Of a DNA stretch of 13,104 nt, positions 6,742 to 13,104 are shown one piece after another. Made by a program: the position numbers and the translations under genes. This DNA is from JAFMKE01 sp047621945 (GTDB taxonomy: Bacteria; Bacteroidota; Bacteroidia; Chitinophagales; UBA8649), in NCBI GenBank assembly GCA_047621945.1, contig JBLHMK010000070.1, forward strand, positions 1 to 13,104, in the 5' to 3' direction. Each line of letters starts with the position of its first letter. Within the stretch, counting starts at the first letter, position 1. The notes below the pieces were generated by a model. It searched no databases. It had not been told where the DNA came from and saw only the letters and a list, made by a program, of their open reading frames with translations.

Positions 6742-7132
6742 GTGTAGAAGTTATTGTTGCTTCGCTATGTCCTTTGCCGGTTAGTCGAGATTCTTCAACG
6801 CCATCTTTGTAAAAAACAATTGTAGGGAAACTACCAATCACATAGGTCTGATTAATGTTAGTGTTGGCTTCGTATTCTATCTCGCCAAAAAATACAGCAT
6901 CAAAAGCACTTTTTTCTGCGGTGTTTTCAAAGGCTGGCCTTTGCTCGGCACAAATGGAACACCAACTAGCATGAAAAAACATCATTGAAACGCCGTTAGC
7001 AATTCTAGCTTCAAAATCGGGAAGCGTATTAATATCCTCAATAGAGTTTGCACGGGTATCAACTAATGAACCCTTTGAACATGAAGCAATTAGCAACAAG
7101 AAAAAGGTGCTTAAAAAAAGAATTCGCGTCAT
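6725..7132 (-). CDS. Thioredoxin-like lipoprotein with CSIC active site
   Basis: A 135-residue envelope lipoprotein with a thioredoxin fold. The signal sequence has a basic start, a hydrophobic core and the lipobox IASC, with C18 as the lipidated residue. A short linker leads to the thioredoxin domain, whose redox motif WCSIC gives C58 and C61; the cis-proline is in SFPT (P103) and the closing strand is IVFYKDG. The segment MMFFHASWC lacks the acidic residue usually found two strands before the active site of classic thioredoxin. It probably handles periplasmic thiols from the inner or outer membrane; no partner is visible. It is divergent from folD, and its last residues are encoded opposite the end of the GH3 gene. 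A near -7 match (TATGTTTA on the minus strand, 7150-7143) lies upstream. Confidence 0.86.
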   Translation of the reverse strand: MTRILFLSTFFLLLIASCSKGSLVDTRANSIEDINTLPDFEARIANGVSMMFFHASWCSICAEQRPAFENTAEKSAFDAVFFGEIEYEANTNINQTYVIGSFPTIVFYKDGVEESRLTGKGHSEATITSTLNSFL

Positions 7133-7195
7133 AGTTTTATTTTAAACATAACATGATAATGTCCACAATAGTTTTTAATAAAAAGAAAGTCTAGA

Positions 7196-7203
7196 TATCT
7201 TTG
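7196..7203 (+). promoter_or_regulatory. Promoter -7 box (TATCTTTG) for folD
   Basis: Exact match to TAnnTTTG, 20 bases before the folD ATG. A T-run at 7172-7176 sits at the proper 19-base distance for a degenerate -33 element. This is the most conventionally placed promoter in the window. Confidence 0.5.
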
Positions 7204-7223
7204 TGTTCTAAAATCTTAACTCC

Positions 7224-8096
7224 ATGCAATTATTAGACGGTAAAGCATTAGCTCAAACCATTAAAGAAGAAATTAAATTAGAAGTAGATAAGCGCATTGC
7301 TGCAGGGCAAAAGAGGCCACACTTGGCGGCAATTTTAGCTGGATCTGATGGCGCAAGTGAAACTTATGTGGGACATAAAGTGAAAAGCTGTCATCAAGTA
7401 GGTTTTGAATCTACGCTTTTACGATTTCCCGATTCTGCGAGTCAACAAGAAGTGCTAGATGCAGTTAATGACCTCAATAACAATCCAGATATTGACGGTT
7501 TCATTGTTCAACTTCCTCTTCCCAAGCATATTAATGCAGATGCGGTAATTAACGCTATTGCCCCTGAAAAAGATGTGGATGGATTTCATCCAGCCAATAT
7601 TGGAAAGCTAACGCTGGGCTTAGATACTTTTGTTTCAGCAACGCCCAAAGGAATAATGACTTTATTGGAGCGAGCTCAAGTAGAAACAGAAGGTAAACAT
7701 TGCGTAGTCATTGGACGAAGTAATATAGTAGGAAGACCAATGAGTATTTTAATGAGCGCATCAAGTAATCCTGGAAATGCTACCGTAACACTGTGCCATT
7801 CAAGAACAAAAAATCTTAAGGAAATCACCTTACAGGCGGATATTCTAATTGTTGCTCTGGGTCGTGCTGAATTCGTAACCGAAGACATGGTTAAGCCAGG
7901 AGCAACTGTAATTGATGTGGGAATTACACGAGTAAAGGATGATTCTAAAAAAAGCGGATATGCCCTAAAAGGGGACGTCCATTTTGAAAGTGTAGCGCCG
8001 AAGTGTGAATATATTACTCCAGTACCTGGAGGGGTTGGCCCAATGACTGTCGTGTCATTAATGCAAAACACTCTGCTTGCCGCTAAAGATAAGTAA
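7224..8096 (+). CDS. folD: Bifunctional methylene-THF dehydrogenase / methenyl-THF cyclohydrolase FolD
   Basis: FolD interconverts 5,10-methylene-, methenyl- and 10-formyl-tetrahydrofolate, feeding purine and formyl-methionine synthesis in the cytoplasm. The protein has 290 residues, the usual length. Active-site residues match the E. coli enzyme: Y48 and catalytic K52 in TYVGHKVKSC, Q96 in VQLPLP, and D119 in PEKDVDGFHP. The NAD(P)-binding signature GRSNIVGRPMS and the C-terminal TPVPGGVGPMTV motif are both present and intact. It is a single-gene unit with its own promoter box, divergent from the thioredoxin-like lipoprotein and convergent with dps nine bases after its stop. Identification is confident. 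Confidence 0.96.
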   Translation: MQLLDGKALAQTIKEEIKLEVDKRIAAGQKRPHLAAILAGSDGASETYVGHKVKSCHQVGFESTLLRFPDSASQQEVLDAVNDLNNNPDIDGFIVQLPLPKHINADAVINAIAPEKDVDGFHPANIGKLTLGLDTFVSATPKGIMTLLERAQVETEGKHCVVIGRSNIVGRPMSILMSASSNPGNATVTLCHSRTKNLKEITLQADILIVALGRAEFVTEDMVKPGATVIDVGITRVKDDSKKSGYALKGDVHFESVAPKCEYITPVPGGVGPMTVVSLMQNTLLAAKDK

Positions 8097-8105
8097 ACAC
8101 TTGAC

Positions 8106-8579
8106 CTACTTCAGGTAAGCGTTGTACATCCAAACTAGTTTCTCTTGTTCTCTGATGTAATCACTCATTAGTCCGTTGGTTCCTTCATCACCAATTTCGC
8201 CAGAAATATCAAGTATTTTTCGCTGTTTCATAATCAACAACTTGAAAGTTTCTAGAATGTTGCTTACAGCTTTGTTTCCGTCATTTACTTCTGTACTTTC
8301 TTTAAGTTCAGCTTTTTTCAAATAGGCCGAGAACTGATGTTGAGGGCTGTAGCCAAGCGTCAAAATACGTTCTGCTATATCATCTATTTTAATGAATAGA
8401 TCATTGTATAGCTCTTCAAATTTTACATGCAATTCAAAGAATTTTTGTCCCTGAATATTCCAATGATATCCACGGGTGTTTTGATAAAATATTGAATAAT
8501 TTGCTAATAAATCACTGAGCAAATCTGCGAGTTCTTTTGATTTGGTGGCATCCAAACCAATTCTGTTATAATTCTCCAT
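8106..8579 (-). CDS. dps: Dps family DNA-protection ferritin
   Basis: A 157-residue member of the Dps/mini-ferritin family, which forms 12-mers that oxidise Fe(II) with peroxide and store the iron, protecting DNA. The ferroxidase ligands are all present with the spacing of Listeria Dps: H39 in YHWNIQG, H51 in FFELHVKFEELY, and D66 and E70 in KIDDIAERI. The N-terminal tail is short and not strongly basic, so direct DNA binding is uncertain. The whole chain is predicted helical, as expected. No peroxide-response regulator gene or obvious operator is visible in the 75 bases between it and the divergent lipase gene. Identification is confident. Confidence 0.93.
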   Translation of the reverse strand: MENYNRIGLDATKSKELADLLSDLLANYSIFYQNTRGYHWNIQGQKFFELHVKFEELYNDLFIKIDDIAERILTLGYSPQHQFSAYLKKAELKESTEVNDGNKAVSNILETFKLLIMKQRKILDISGEIGDEGTNGLMSDYIREQEKLVWMYNAYLK

Positions 8580-8629
8580 ATAAAAGAAACAATATCTATG
8601 GTTTATAGTTCAGTTAGGTAAGGATTGAT

Positions 8630-8637
8630 TACTTTTG
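8630..8637 (+). promoter_or_regulatory. Promoter -7 box (TACTTTTG) for the secreted hydrolase gene
   Basis: Exact match to TAnnTTTG, 17 bases before the ATG at 8655, identical to the boxes before the plsC-like and GH3 genes. No clear -33 TTTG at the usual distance. Confidence 0.45.
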
Positions 8638-8654
8638 ACTAAAACGCCCCGAAT

Positions 8655-10283
8655 ATGAAAATAATATATACATTAGTTGCAATTTTTTTATCCCTTTCTT
8701 TTTTGAACGCACAAGTGGAATCTTACGAATTCATTCAAACTTATACAATTGCTGATCTGCAACAAGTGGTTGACGATTTTGGCGCAACAGGTTCGCTTGT
8801 ACCTGCCTACGAAGTTGATGTGTATCGAGTATTTTATCGGACAGAGTACAACGATAGTTTAACGCTAGTAACTGGTGCTTTGGCGATTCCTAGAAATATG
8901 GATTGTAAGCCACCACTCATTAGTTATCAGCATGGGACTAGCTCTGAAAAATTAGGTGTACCATCATACGGAAGCGGTGAGCTGTTGATTTGTCTGATCT
9001 TTGCTGCAGAGGGGAATGTCTTAGTTGCACCGGATTATATAGGGTTGGGTGGGTCAATCATTGATTTGCATCCTTACCAACATGGATTCTCTCAAGGTCA
9101 TTCTGCTATCAATTTACTGAGAGCAGCACGCGATCTGCAAACGGATTTATCATTTGAGCTAAGTAATCAATTATTCCTTTTTGGTTATTCTCAAGGAGGG
9201 CACGCAACAGCCGCAACGGCTAAATATATTGAAGAGTTGTATCCAGATGAGTTTAAAGTTACTGCAGCTATGCCAATGAGCGGAGCCTATGATCTTTCTG
9301 GTTCTCAAACTGATTTTATCAATAATGGACAGCCCTATGCAACTCCTGGTTATTTGCCCTATATTGTCATGGGATATCAATCGGTTTATCACGATTTGTA
9401 TGATAGCATACAAGAAATTTTCATTTCACCTTATGATTCATTAATGCCTTACTACTTAATCGGACATAATTTTGGTATGGGTTTTATCAATGGGCAATGT
9501 GACCCTTTTCCAGTAAATATGTTTACGGCGCAGGCTAGAGATGCTTTTTTCAACGACCCAAATTATCCATTTAAGGTAAGATTGGAAGAGAATGATTTGT
9601 TAGATTGGACTCCTCAAACAAAGATTCGTATGTACTATTGTACAGGTGATGAGCAGGTTTATTACAGAAACTCGGAGGTTGCAGATTCTGTATGGAATTA
9701 CAATGGTGCTCCTGACGCACAAGCCGTTTTCTTAACTAATGAAGATCATGGTGGATGCATTGATGACGCATTAATCGCAGCAAGATTATTTTTTGGAAAC
9801 CTACTTAATAATGGAGTTGAAATTGTTGTAGACTATGACGCAAATTCTGGTTCATTTTCGGTAAGTGTCTTAGGTGCCGATATTAGCAATTATGATATAG
9901 AATGGGGAGATGGAAGAACAGATGCTACAATATCAAATGTTTCGTCGTCTGTATTTTATGAAGTAACAATTACAGATAAAACTTCTGGATGCTCTAATTC
10001 AAAAAGATTCAATTTAGAAAGTGTAACTGGTTTACGGGATAATGTAACTGCAATAACGGTTAACGTTTATCCGAACCCTAGTAGTCAGTTTATCATTATG
10101 GAAATTGATGCGCTATCTAATGAAGAAGTAAAAATATTGGATAATCAAGGTAAGCTGGTTTATTCATTCACTTATGAAAAAGGTACCGAACCAATGGTTA
10201 ATATTGCTGCCTTGAGTAATGGAGTGTATTATGTGCATGTAGGAGATGATTCTCTCTACCAAACTTCATTTGTAAAGAAATAA
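8655..10283 (+). CDS. Secreted alpha/beta hydrolase (lipase-like) with T9SS sorting domain
   Basis: A 542-residue exported esterase/lipase-type enzyme. It has a signal peptide (cleavage likely after LNA at 19) and an alpha/beta-hydrolase domain at about 25-380 resembling secretory lipases. The nucleophile elbow GYSQGG places S179. Likely triad partners are D332 in CTGDEQVYY and H365 in NEDHGGC, in the correct order. An oxyanion-type segment YQHGT lies near residues 91-95. A PKD/Ig-like stretch (about 385-455, with YDIEWGDGR) connects to a C-terminal type IX sorting domain of about 70 residues that begins NVYPNPSS (N470) and ends in FVKK. The protein is therefore expected to cross the outer membrane by the T9SS and be released or anchored at the surface. 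Substrate (triacylglycerol, polyester or other ester) is not determined. A lipoprotein gene follows after 21 bases. Confidence 0.88.
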   Translation: MKIIYTLVAIFLSLSFLNAQVESYEFIQTYTIADLQQVVDDFGATGSLVPAYEVDVYRVFYRTEYNDSLTLVTGALAIPRNMDCKPPLISYQHGTSSEKLGVPSYGSGELLICLIFAAEGNVLVAPDYIGLGGSIIDLHPYQHGFSQGHSAINLLRAARDLQTDLSFELSNQLFLFGYSQGGHATAATAKYIEELYPDEFKVTAAMPMSGAYDLSGSQTDFINNGQPYATPGYLPYIVMGYQSVYHDLYDSIQEIFISPYDSLMPYYLIGHNFGMGFINGQCDPFPVNMFTAQARDAFFNDPNYPFKVRLEENDLLDWTPQTKIRMYYCTGDEQVYYRNSEVADSVWNYNGAPDAQAVFLTNEDHGGCIDDALIAARLFFGNLLNNGVEIVVDYDANSGSFSVSVLGADISNYDIEWGDGRTDATISNVSSSVFYEVTITDKTSGCSNSKRFNLESVTGLRDNVTAITVNVYPNPSSQFIIMEIDALSNEEVKILDNQGKLVYSFTYEKGTEPMVNIAALSNGVYYVHVGDDSLYQTSFVKK

Positions 10284-10304
10284 TTTGAGGATTCAATTCG
10301 TTTC

Positions 10305-11144
10305 ATGTTAATGAGATACTTTATAATTGCATTTGTTTTATTTTTGGTGGCCTGTGGTGGTGGTGCACCCAAAGAACTAGCAAACGAATGCTCTTCTTTA
10401 TATGAAGACAATGGCCAACAGGTAGTTGTAAATGCATATTTCAAAATTCTAGACAATGAAAACGTAATTTCCATTAAGGAAAGAAAAATTTTAGGTGATT
10501 CCTTGGAACAAGCTGTTTTTCAAATAGCTCCTGCCTATACTGATAAGGATGAGCAAGACTGGCAAATAAATTTTAAAGGAGAAGGATTCTCCTTAACTAA
10601 ATCTAGCCTGATAGCCGAAACCACTTTTGGTAATAGTGATGCAAGCTATAGCGCGTATAGCCTACGTTCTGGTGAAAAATTAATAGAATACACCTACGAT
10701 AAATTAGAAGTCTTATTCGGAGATGAGCAGAAAAAGCGTTACTTGGGATTCTATTCAAACAAAGGAGTGAAGTCTGAATTTATAGATCTTAATAGTAATA
10801 AAAATACGCTGGGAATCCTCAGTTATGCGAGCCAAGACAAACTATTAAAGGCTATACGAATTGAAGTAACAGACCCCTTTTGGTTGGATGTTTTGGACGT
10901 CTCAAACCCTGTAATTGAATTAAGTCCTTTAAGGCAAGATGCAATTGCATTAAATAGTGGTAAGACCTTATATTTTACTAGCAACCAAGGCAGGGAAGAT
11001 GAAGGGGTTAATTTTAATATAAAAGTGATTTTCTACACTACCGACACCTACAAACCTGTGGAGTTTTTTCTTCAAGTAAGAGAGAATCAATTGTTGGTAG
11101 CTCCAGTTTTTACACATAGTGTATTTCACTTAGAATCGCTTTAG
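10305..11144 (+). CDS. Hypothetical lipoprotein, function unknown
   Basis: I do not recognise this 279-residue protein. It begins with a lipoprotein signal: hydrophobic residues 5-16 and the lipobox LVAC with C17, followed by GGG. Translation may begin at the first ATG or at a second ATG two codons later (10311); both keep the signal. The mature part is rich in alternating hydrophobic/polar stretches suggesting a beta-rich fold, and has only one further cysteine (in NECSS) soon after the lipobox. Segments such as SGKTLYFTSNQG resemble single beta-propeller strands, but no repeated unit is evident. It lies 21 bases after the T9SS hydrolase and 17 bases before queE on the same strand, so it is probably co-transcribed with at least the hydrolase. 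A role alongside that hydrolase is a guess. Confidence 0.8.
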   Translation: MLMRYFIIAFVLFLVACGGGAPKELANECSSLYEDNGQQVVVNAYFKILDNENVISIKERKILGDSLEQAVFQIAPAYTDKDEQDWQINFKGEGFSLTKSSLIAETTFGNSDASYSAYSLRSGEKLIEYTYDKLEVLFGDEQKKRYLGFYSNKGVKSEFIDLNSNKNTLGILSYASQDKLLKAIRIEVTDPFWLDVLDVSNPVIELSPLRQDAIALNSGKTLYFTSNQGREDEGVNFNIKVIFYTTDTYKPVEFFLQVRENQLLVAPVFTHSVFHLESL

Positions 11145-11149
11145 TTTCG

Positions 11150-11157
11150 TAGTTTTG
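11150..11157 (+). promoter_or_regulatory. Promoter -7 box (TAGTTTTG) abutting the queE start
   Basis: Exact match to TAnnTTTG ending only four bases before the ATG at 11162, so a transcript from it would begin at or next to the start codon and be leaderless. A near copy, TAGTTTCG (11142-11149), precedes it directly in tandem and includes the stop codon of the upstream lipoprotein gene. Confidence 0.45.
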
Positions 11158-11161
11158 CAGA

Positions 11162-11800
11162 ATGAATACACCCAGCACCACAAATCTAAAATTTGATAGT
11201 ACCAAAGCCTTGCCAGTTATGGAAAGCTTTTATACGATTCAAGGGGAGGGATTTCACCAAGGAAAGGCTGCTTACTTCATTCGTTTAGCGGGTTGTGATG
11301 TGGGATGCACTTGGTGCGATGTGAAGGATAGTTGGGATGCAGAAGAACATGAGATAGTACCTATTAGCCAACTAAAGAAGAGTCTTCAATTTAGTAAAGC
11401 TGAAATAGTAGTCATAACGGGTGGAGAGCCTGCCATGTATAATTTGGAAGGATTGACGACCATGGTAAAGAACTTAGGTTTGAAAACTCACATAGAAACC
11501 AGCGGGGCTTATCCAATTACCGGGACTTGGGATTGGATTTGTGTGTCTCCAAAAAGATTTAAAAAAGCACTTCAAGAATGCTTAATTCAAGCGCATGAGT
11601 TGAAGGTTATTATCGCACATAAAAATGACTTTCGATTCGCTCAAAACTACTCAAAGTTAGTAAATGCGGAATGCAAACTTTATTTACAACCTGAATGGAA
11701 TGTAGCTGAAGATATGATGCCAGAAATAATTTCTTTTGTTAAAGAAAGCCCTCAATATCGAATATCACTTCAAGTACATAAGTATTTAAATATTCCGTAG
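11162..11800 (+). CDS. queE: 7-carboxy-7-deazaguanine synthase QueE (radical SAM)
   Basis: QueE is a radical SAM enzyme that contracts 6-carboxytetrahydropterin to 7-carboxy-7-deazaguanine, the step before preQ0 in queuosine synthesis. The 212-residue protein opens with ESFYTIQGEGFHQG, the standard QueE signature. It has the [4Fe-4S] motif CX3CX2C at C45, C49 and C52 (GCDVGCTWCDVKDSWD) and the SAM-binding GGEP motif at 87-90. The length and the late KVIIAHKND and LYLQPEW blocks fit the family. The first 18 residues form a polar extension, so the ATG at 11212 (M20 in PVMESFY... minus three) was considered, but the first ATG sits correctly against a promoter box. queC, queD and queF are not in the window. 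Confident on family and function. Confidence 0.92.
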   Translation: MNTPSTTNLKFDSTKALPVMESFYTIQGEGFHQGKAAYFIRLAGCDVGCTWCDVKDSWDAEEHEIVPISQLKKSLQFSKAEIVVITGGEPAMYNLEGLTTMVKNLGLKTHIETSGAYPITGTWDWICVSPKRFKKALQECLIQAHELKVIIAHKNDFRFAQNYSKLVNAECKLYLQPEWNVAEDMMPEIISFVKESPQYRISLQVHKYLNIP

Positions 11801-11865
11801 CTTGAAGTTCATTTAAGTGTCTATCCAGAATTTGGCATGACTTTTAAACGTTTAATAAGAAAAGT

Positions 11866-13104
11866 ATGAAAATGAAATCATTATTAAAGCTCTTCATTCT
11901 ATTTTTGTTATCGTCCTGCGCAACACAACAAAGTATGGCGCAAACAGATGGTTCTAAAAAGGCCCAAGAGGCTTACAAACAGGCCGATGAAGATTTGGTA
12001 TTTGGAAGATATGAGGCTGCGTTAGTTGGTTTTGAAAAAGCGATTAGCATAGATTCTAAATATGTAAATGCTCATTTACAGTTAGCCAATCTCTATCAGA
12101 ATCTTTACTTAGAATATGATAAAGCGATTCAACATTATGAATCGGTACTTAAAATAGATCCTAGTTTGGTCAAGTCCTATTACGAAGGGGCAAAGTGTTA
12201 CCTCTATATACAAGAGTGGGGGAAAGCCAAGGCTTTTGCGCTGCAATATCAAGAAAAACGGGTAGTTTCACCATACAGTGATTGGGCCTCACAAGTCTTA
12301 CTTGAAAGTATCGAATTGGCACAGCAAGCAATAGCCAACCCAGTGGAATACGACCCACAGAATTTAGGTCCTGCTATTAATTCTGAGCAGGCGGAGTACT
12401 TCCCTTCAATTACCGCAGATAACGAGTTTCTTTACTTTACCGTAAATAATGAAAATGATAGATATCCCAATGAGGATATTTATACCGCTCAATTTGTTGA
12501 TGGAAAATGGCAAGATAGAGAATCTGTTTCCACAGTGAATAGAAAGAATGCACAAGAAGGTGCTCATAGCATAACCCAAGATGGAAGATACTTGTTCTTC
12601 GCCAGCGATAGGATGGAAGATAACCAAGGGAGGTTCGACATCTATATAGCCAAGAAAGTAGGGGATGAGTGGAGAGTCCCTGTTAATATGGGGAATACGA
12701 TTAATTCAAGACATTGGGAATCGCAGCCTGTTATTTCCGCCGATGCCAAGCAATTGTTTTTAGTCAGGAAAAGTAATGAAGGTTTTGGAGGTAGCGACAT
12801 CTATGTATCTAAATTAGATGAAACCGGTCGCTTCGGAAAATTGGAAAATTTAGGAAAAACAATAAATACTCCTGGAGATGAACAAAGACCATATCTTCAT
12901 CCAGATGGTAAAACTTTATATTTTGCTTCAAACGGACATCCTGGCTTAGGGAAAACCGATGTATACAAAAGCACTTTACAAAAAGATGGAACTTGGACGA
13001 AACCTGTTAACTTGGGTTACCCTATAAACACCAGCGAAGTGGAGTTTGGTCTGTATGTGGCGGCAGATGGAAAAAGTGCTTATATCTCTTCAGACCGAGA
13101 AGGT
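11866..13104 (+). CDS. TPR and PD40 beta-propeller lipoprotein, 3' truncated by the window (PorE/OmpA-family-like)
   Basis: An open frame of 413 codons runs without a stop to the window edge, so this is an N-terminal part. It starts with a lipoprotein signal, lipobox LSSC with C18 (ATG 11866; a second ATG at 11872 is possible). About three TPR-like helix pairs follow at residues 32-66, 67-100 and 101-135 (for example YEAALVGFEKAISID and YDKAIQHYESVLKIDPS). From about 178 onward there are PD40/WD40-like propeller repeats, seen as DNEFLYFTVN, DGRYLFFASDR, DAKQLFLVRKS, DGKTLYFASNG and DGKSAYISSDR, each followed by D-[IV]-Y where complete. In Bacteroidota this order usually continues into a C-terminal OmpA peptidoglycan-binding domain; PorE of the T9SS has TPR, propeller, CRD and OmpA-like parts. 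Assignment to PorE itself rather than a paralogue cannot be made from this part. Confidence 0.85.
   Translation, partial: MKMKSLLKLFILFLLSSCATQQSMAQTDGSKKAQEAYKQADEDLVFGRYEAALVGFEKAISIDSKYVNAHLQLANLYQNLYLEYDKAIQHYESVLKIDPSLVKSYYEGAKCYLYIQEWGKAKAFALQYQEKRVVSPYSDWASQVLLESIELAQQAIANPVEYDPQNLGPAINSEQAEYFPSITADNEFLYFTVNNENDRYPNEDIYTAQFVDGKWQDRESVSTVNRKNAQEGAHSITQDGRYLFFASDRMEDNQGRFDIYIAKKVGDEWRVPVNMGNTINSRHWESQPVISADAKQLFLVRKSNEGFGGSDIYVSKLDETGRFGKLENLGKTINTPGDEQRPYLHPDGKTLYFASNGHPGLGKTDVYKSTLQKDGTWTKPVNLGYPINTSEVEFGLYVAADGKSAYISSDREG

Noticed and set aside
7172..7184. TTTTT-AAT-AAAAA inverted repeat between the thioredoxin-like lipoprotein gene and folD
   Set aside because: Pure A/T pairing in AT-rich DNA, too weak to be a terminator; the T-run is better explained as part of the folD promoter.
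7676..8071. 131-codon minus-strand frame within folD
   Set aside because: Its sequence is the antisense of conserved FolD motifs, with low-complexity composition and no family resemblance.
8100..8119. Small hairpin (ACCT-ACTTC-AGGT) between the convergent folD and dps genes, considered as a bidirectional terminator
   Set aside because: The stem has only four sure pairs and no T-tract, and half of it encodes the end of Dps.
10256..10474. 72-codon minus-strand frame across the hydrolase/lipoprotein junction
   Set aside because: It runs antisense to two supported genes, including the lipoprotein signal, and has no recognisable features.
1..13104. Search for a defence island, CRISPR array, phage or transposon remnants, toxin-antitoxin pair or biosynthetic cluster
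   Set aside because: No repeats, integrases, nucleases or paired small genes were seen; every sizeable frame is a housekeeping, envelope or metabolic gene.

Overview
The window looks like a chromosomal segment of a Bacteroidota bacterium, probably of the Flavobacteriales side. Four things point there. One secreted enzyme carries a type IX secretion (T9SS) C-terminal sorting domain. The 3' edge holds a TPR plus PD40 beta-propeller lipoprotein of a kind typical of this phylum. The DNA is AT-rich and has almost no Shine-Dalgarno sequences. Several genes are preceded by exact matches to the Bacteroidota -7 promoter element TAnnTTTG. Gene density is very high, no gap without a gene exceeds about 110 bases, and I saw no tRNA, rRNA, CRISPR array, insertion sequence or phage gene.

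Layout. 1-2015: a family III (CaiB/BaiF) CoA-transferase on the minus strand, divergent from an arfB-ykgJ pair whose reading frames overlap by 7 bases (ribosome rescue hydrolase and Cys-cluster protein). 2093-3444: a periplasmic thioredoxin-like protein with a CGWC active site, convergent with a PlsC-type acyltransferase. 3533-7132: a GMC/cholesterol-oxidase-like flavoprotein with a four-Cys motif, a clear intrinsic terminator, a GH3-family acyl-acid-amido synthetase homologue, and a convergent, overlapping thioredoxin-like lipoprotein with a CSIC active site. 7224-8579: folD (one-carbon folate metabolism) convergent with a Dps ferritin. 8655-11800: a T9SS-exported alpha/beta hydrolase (lipase-like), an unrecognised lipoprotein and queE (7-deazaguanine/queuosine biosynthesis), all on the plus strand with short gaps. 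11866 to the right edge: the N-terminal 413 residues of the TPR/PD40 lipoprotein, which is cut by the window and may end in an OmpA-like domain.

How the genes work together: this is mostly a mosaic of small housekeeping and envelope transcription units, not one pathway. Five genes act on acyl groups or lipids by family (CoA-transferase, PlsC, GMC oxidoreductase, GH3, lipase), but orientations differ and a terminator separates GMC from GH3, so a joint pathway is only a guess. The two thioredoxin-fold proteins, the T9SS cargo, the unknown lipoprotein and the TPR/PD40 protein belong to the cell envelope. I found no convincing new multi-gene system. The points most worth checking are a poly-A slippery heptamer at the arfB/ykgJ overlap in exactly the right frame for a fusion, -7 boxes lying directly against start codons (possible leaderless mRNAs), a dyad between plsC and the GMC gene, and the poorly understood GH3 and GMC homologues.
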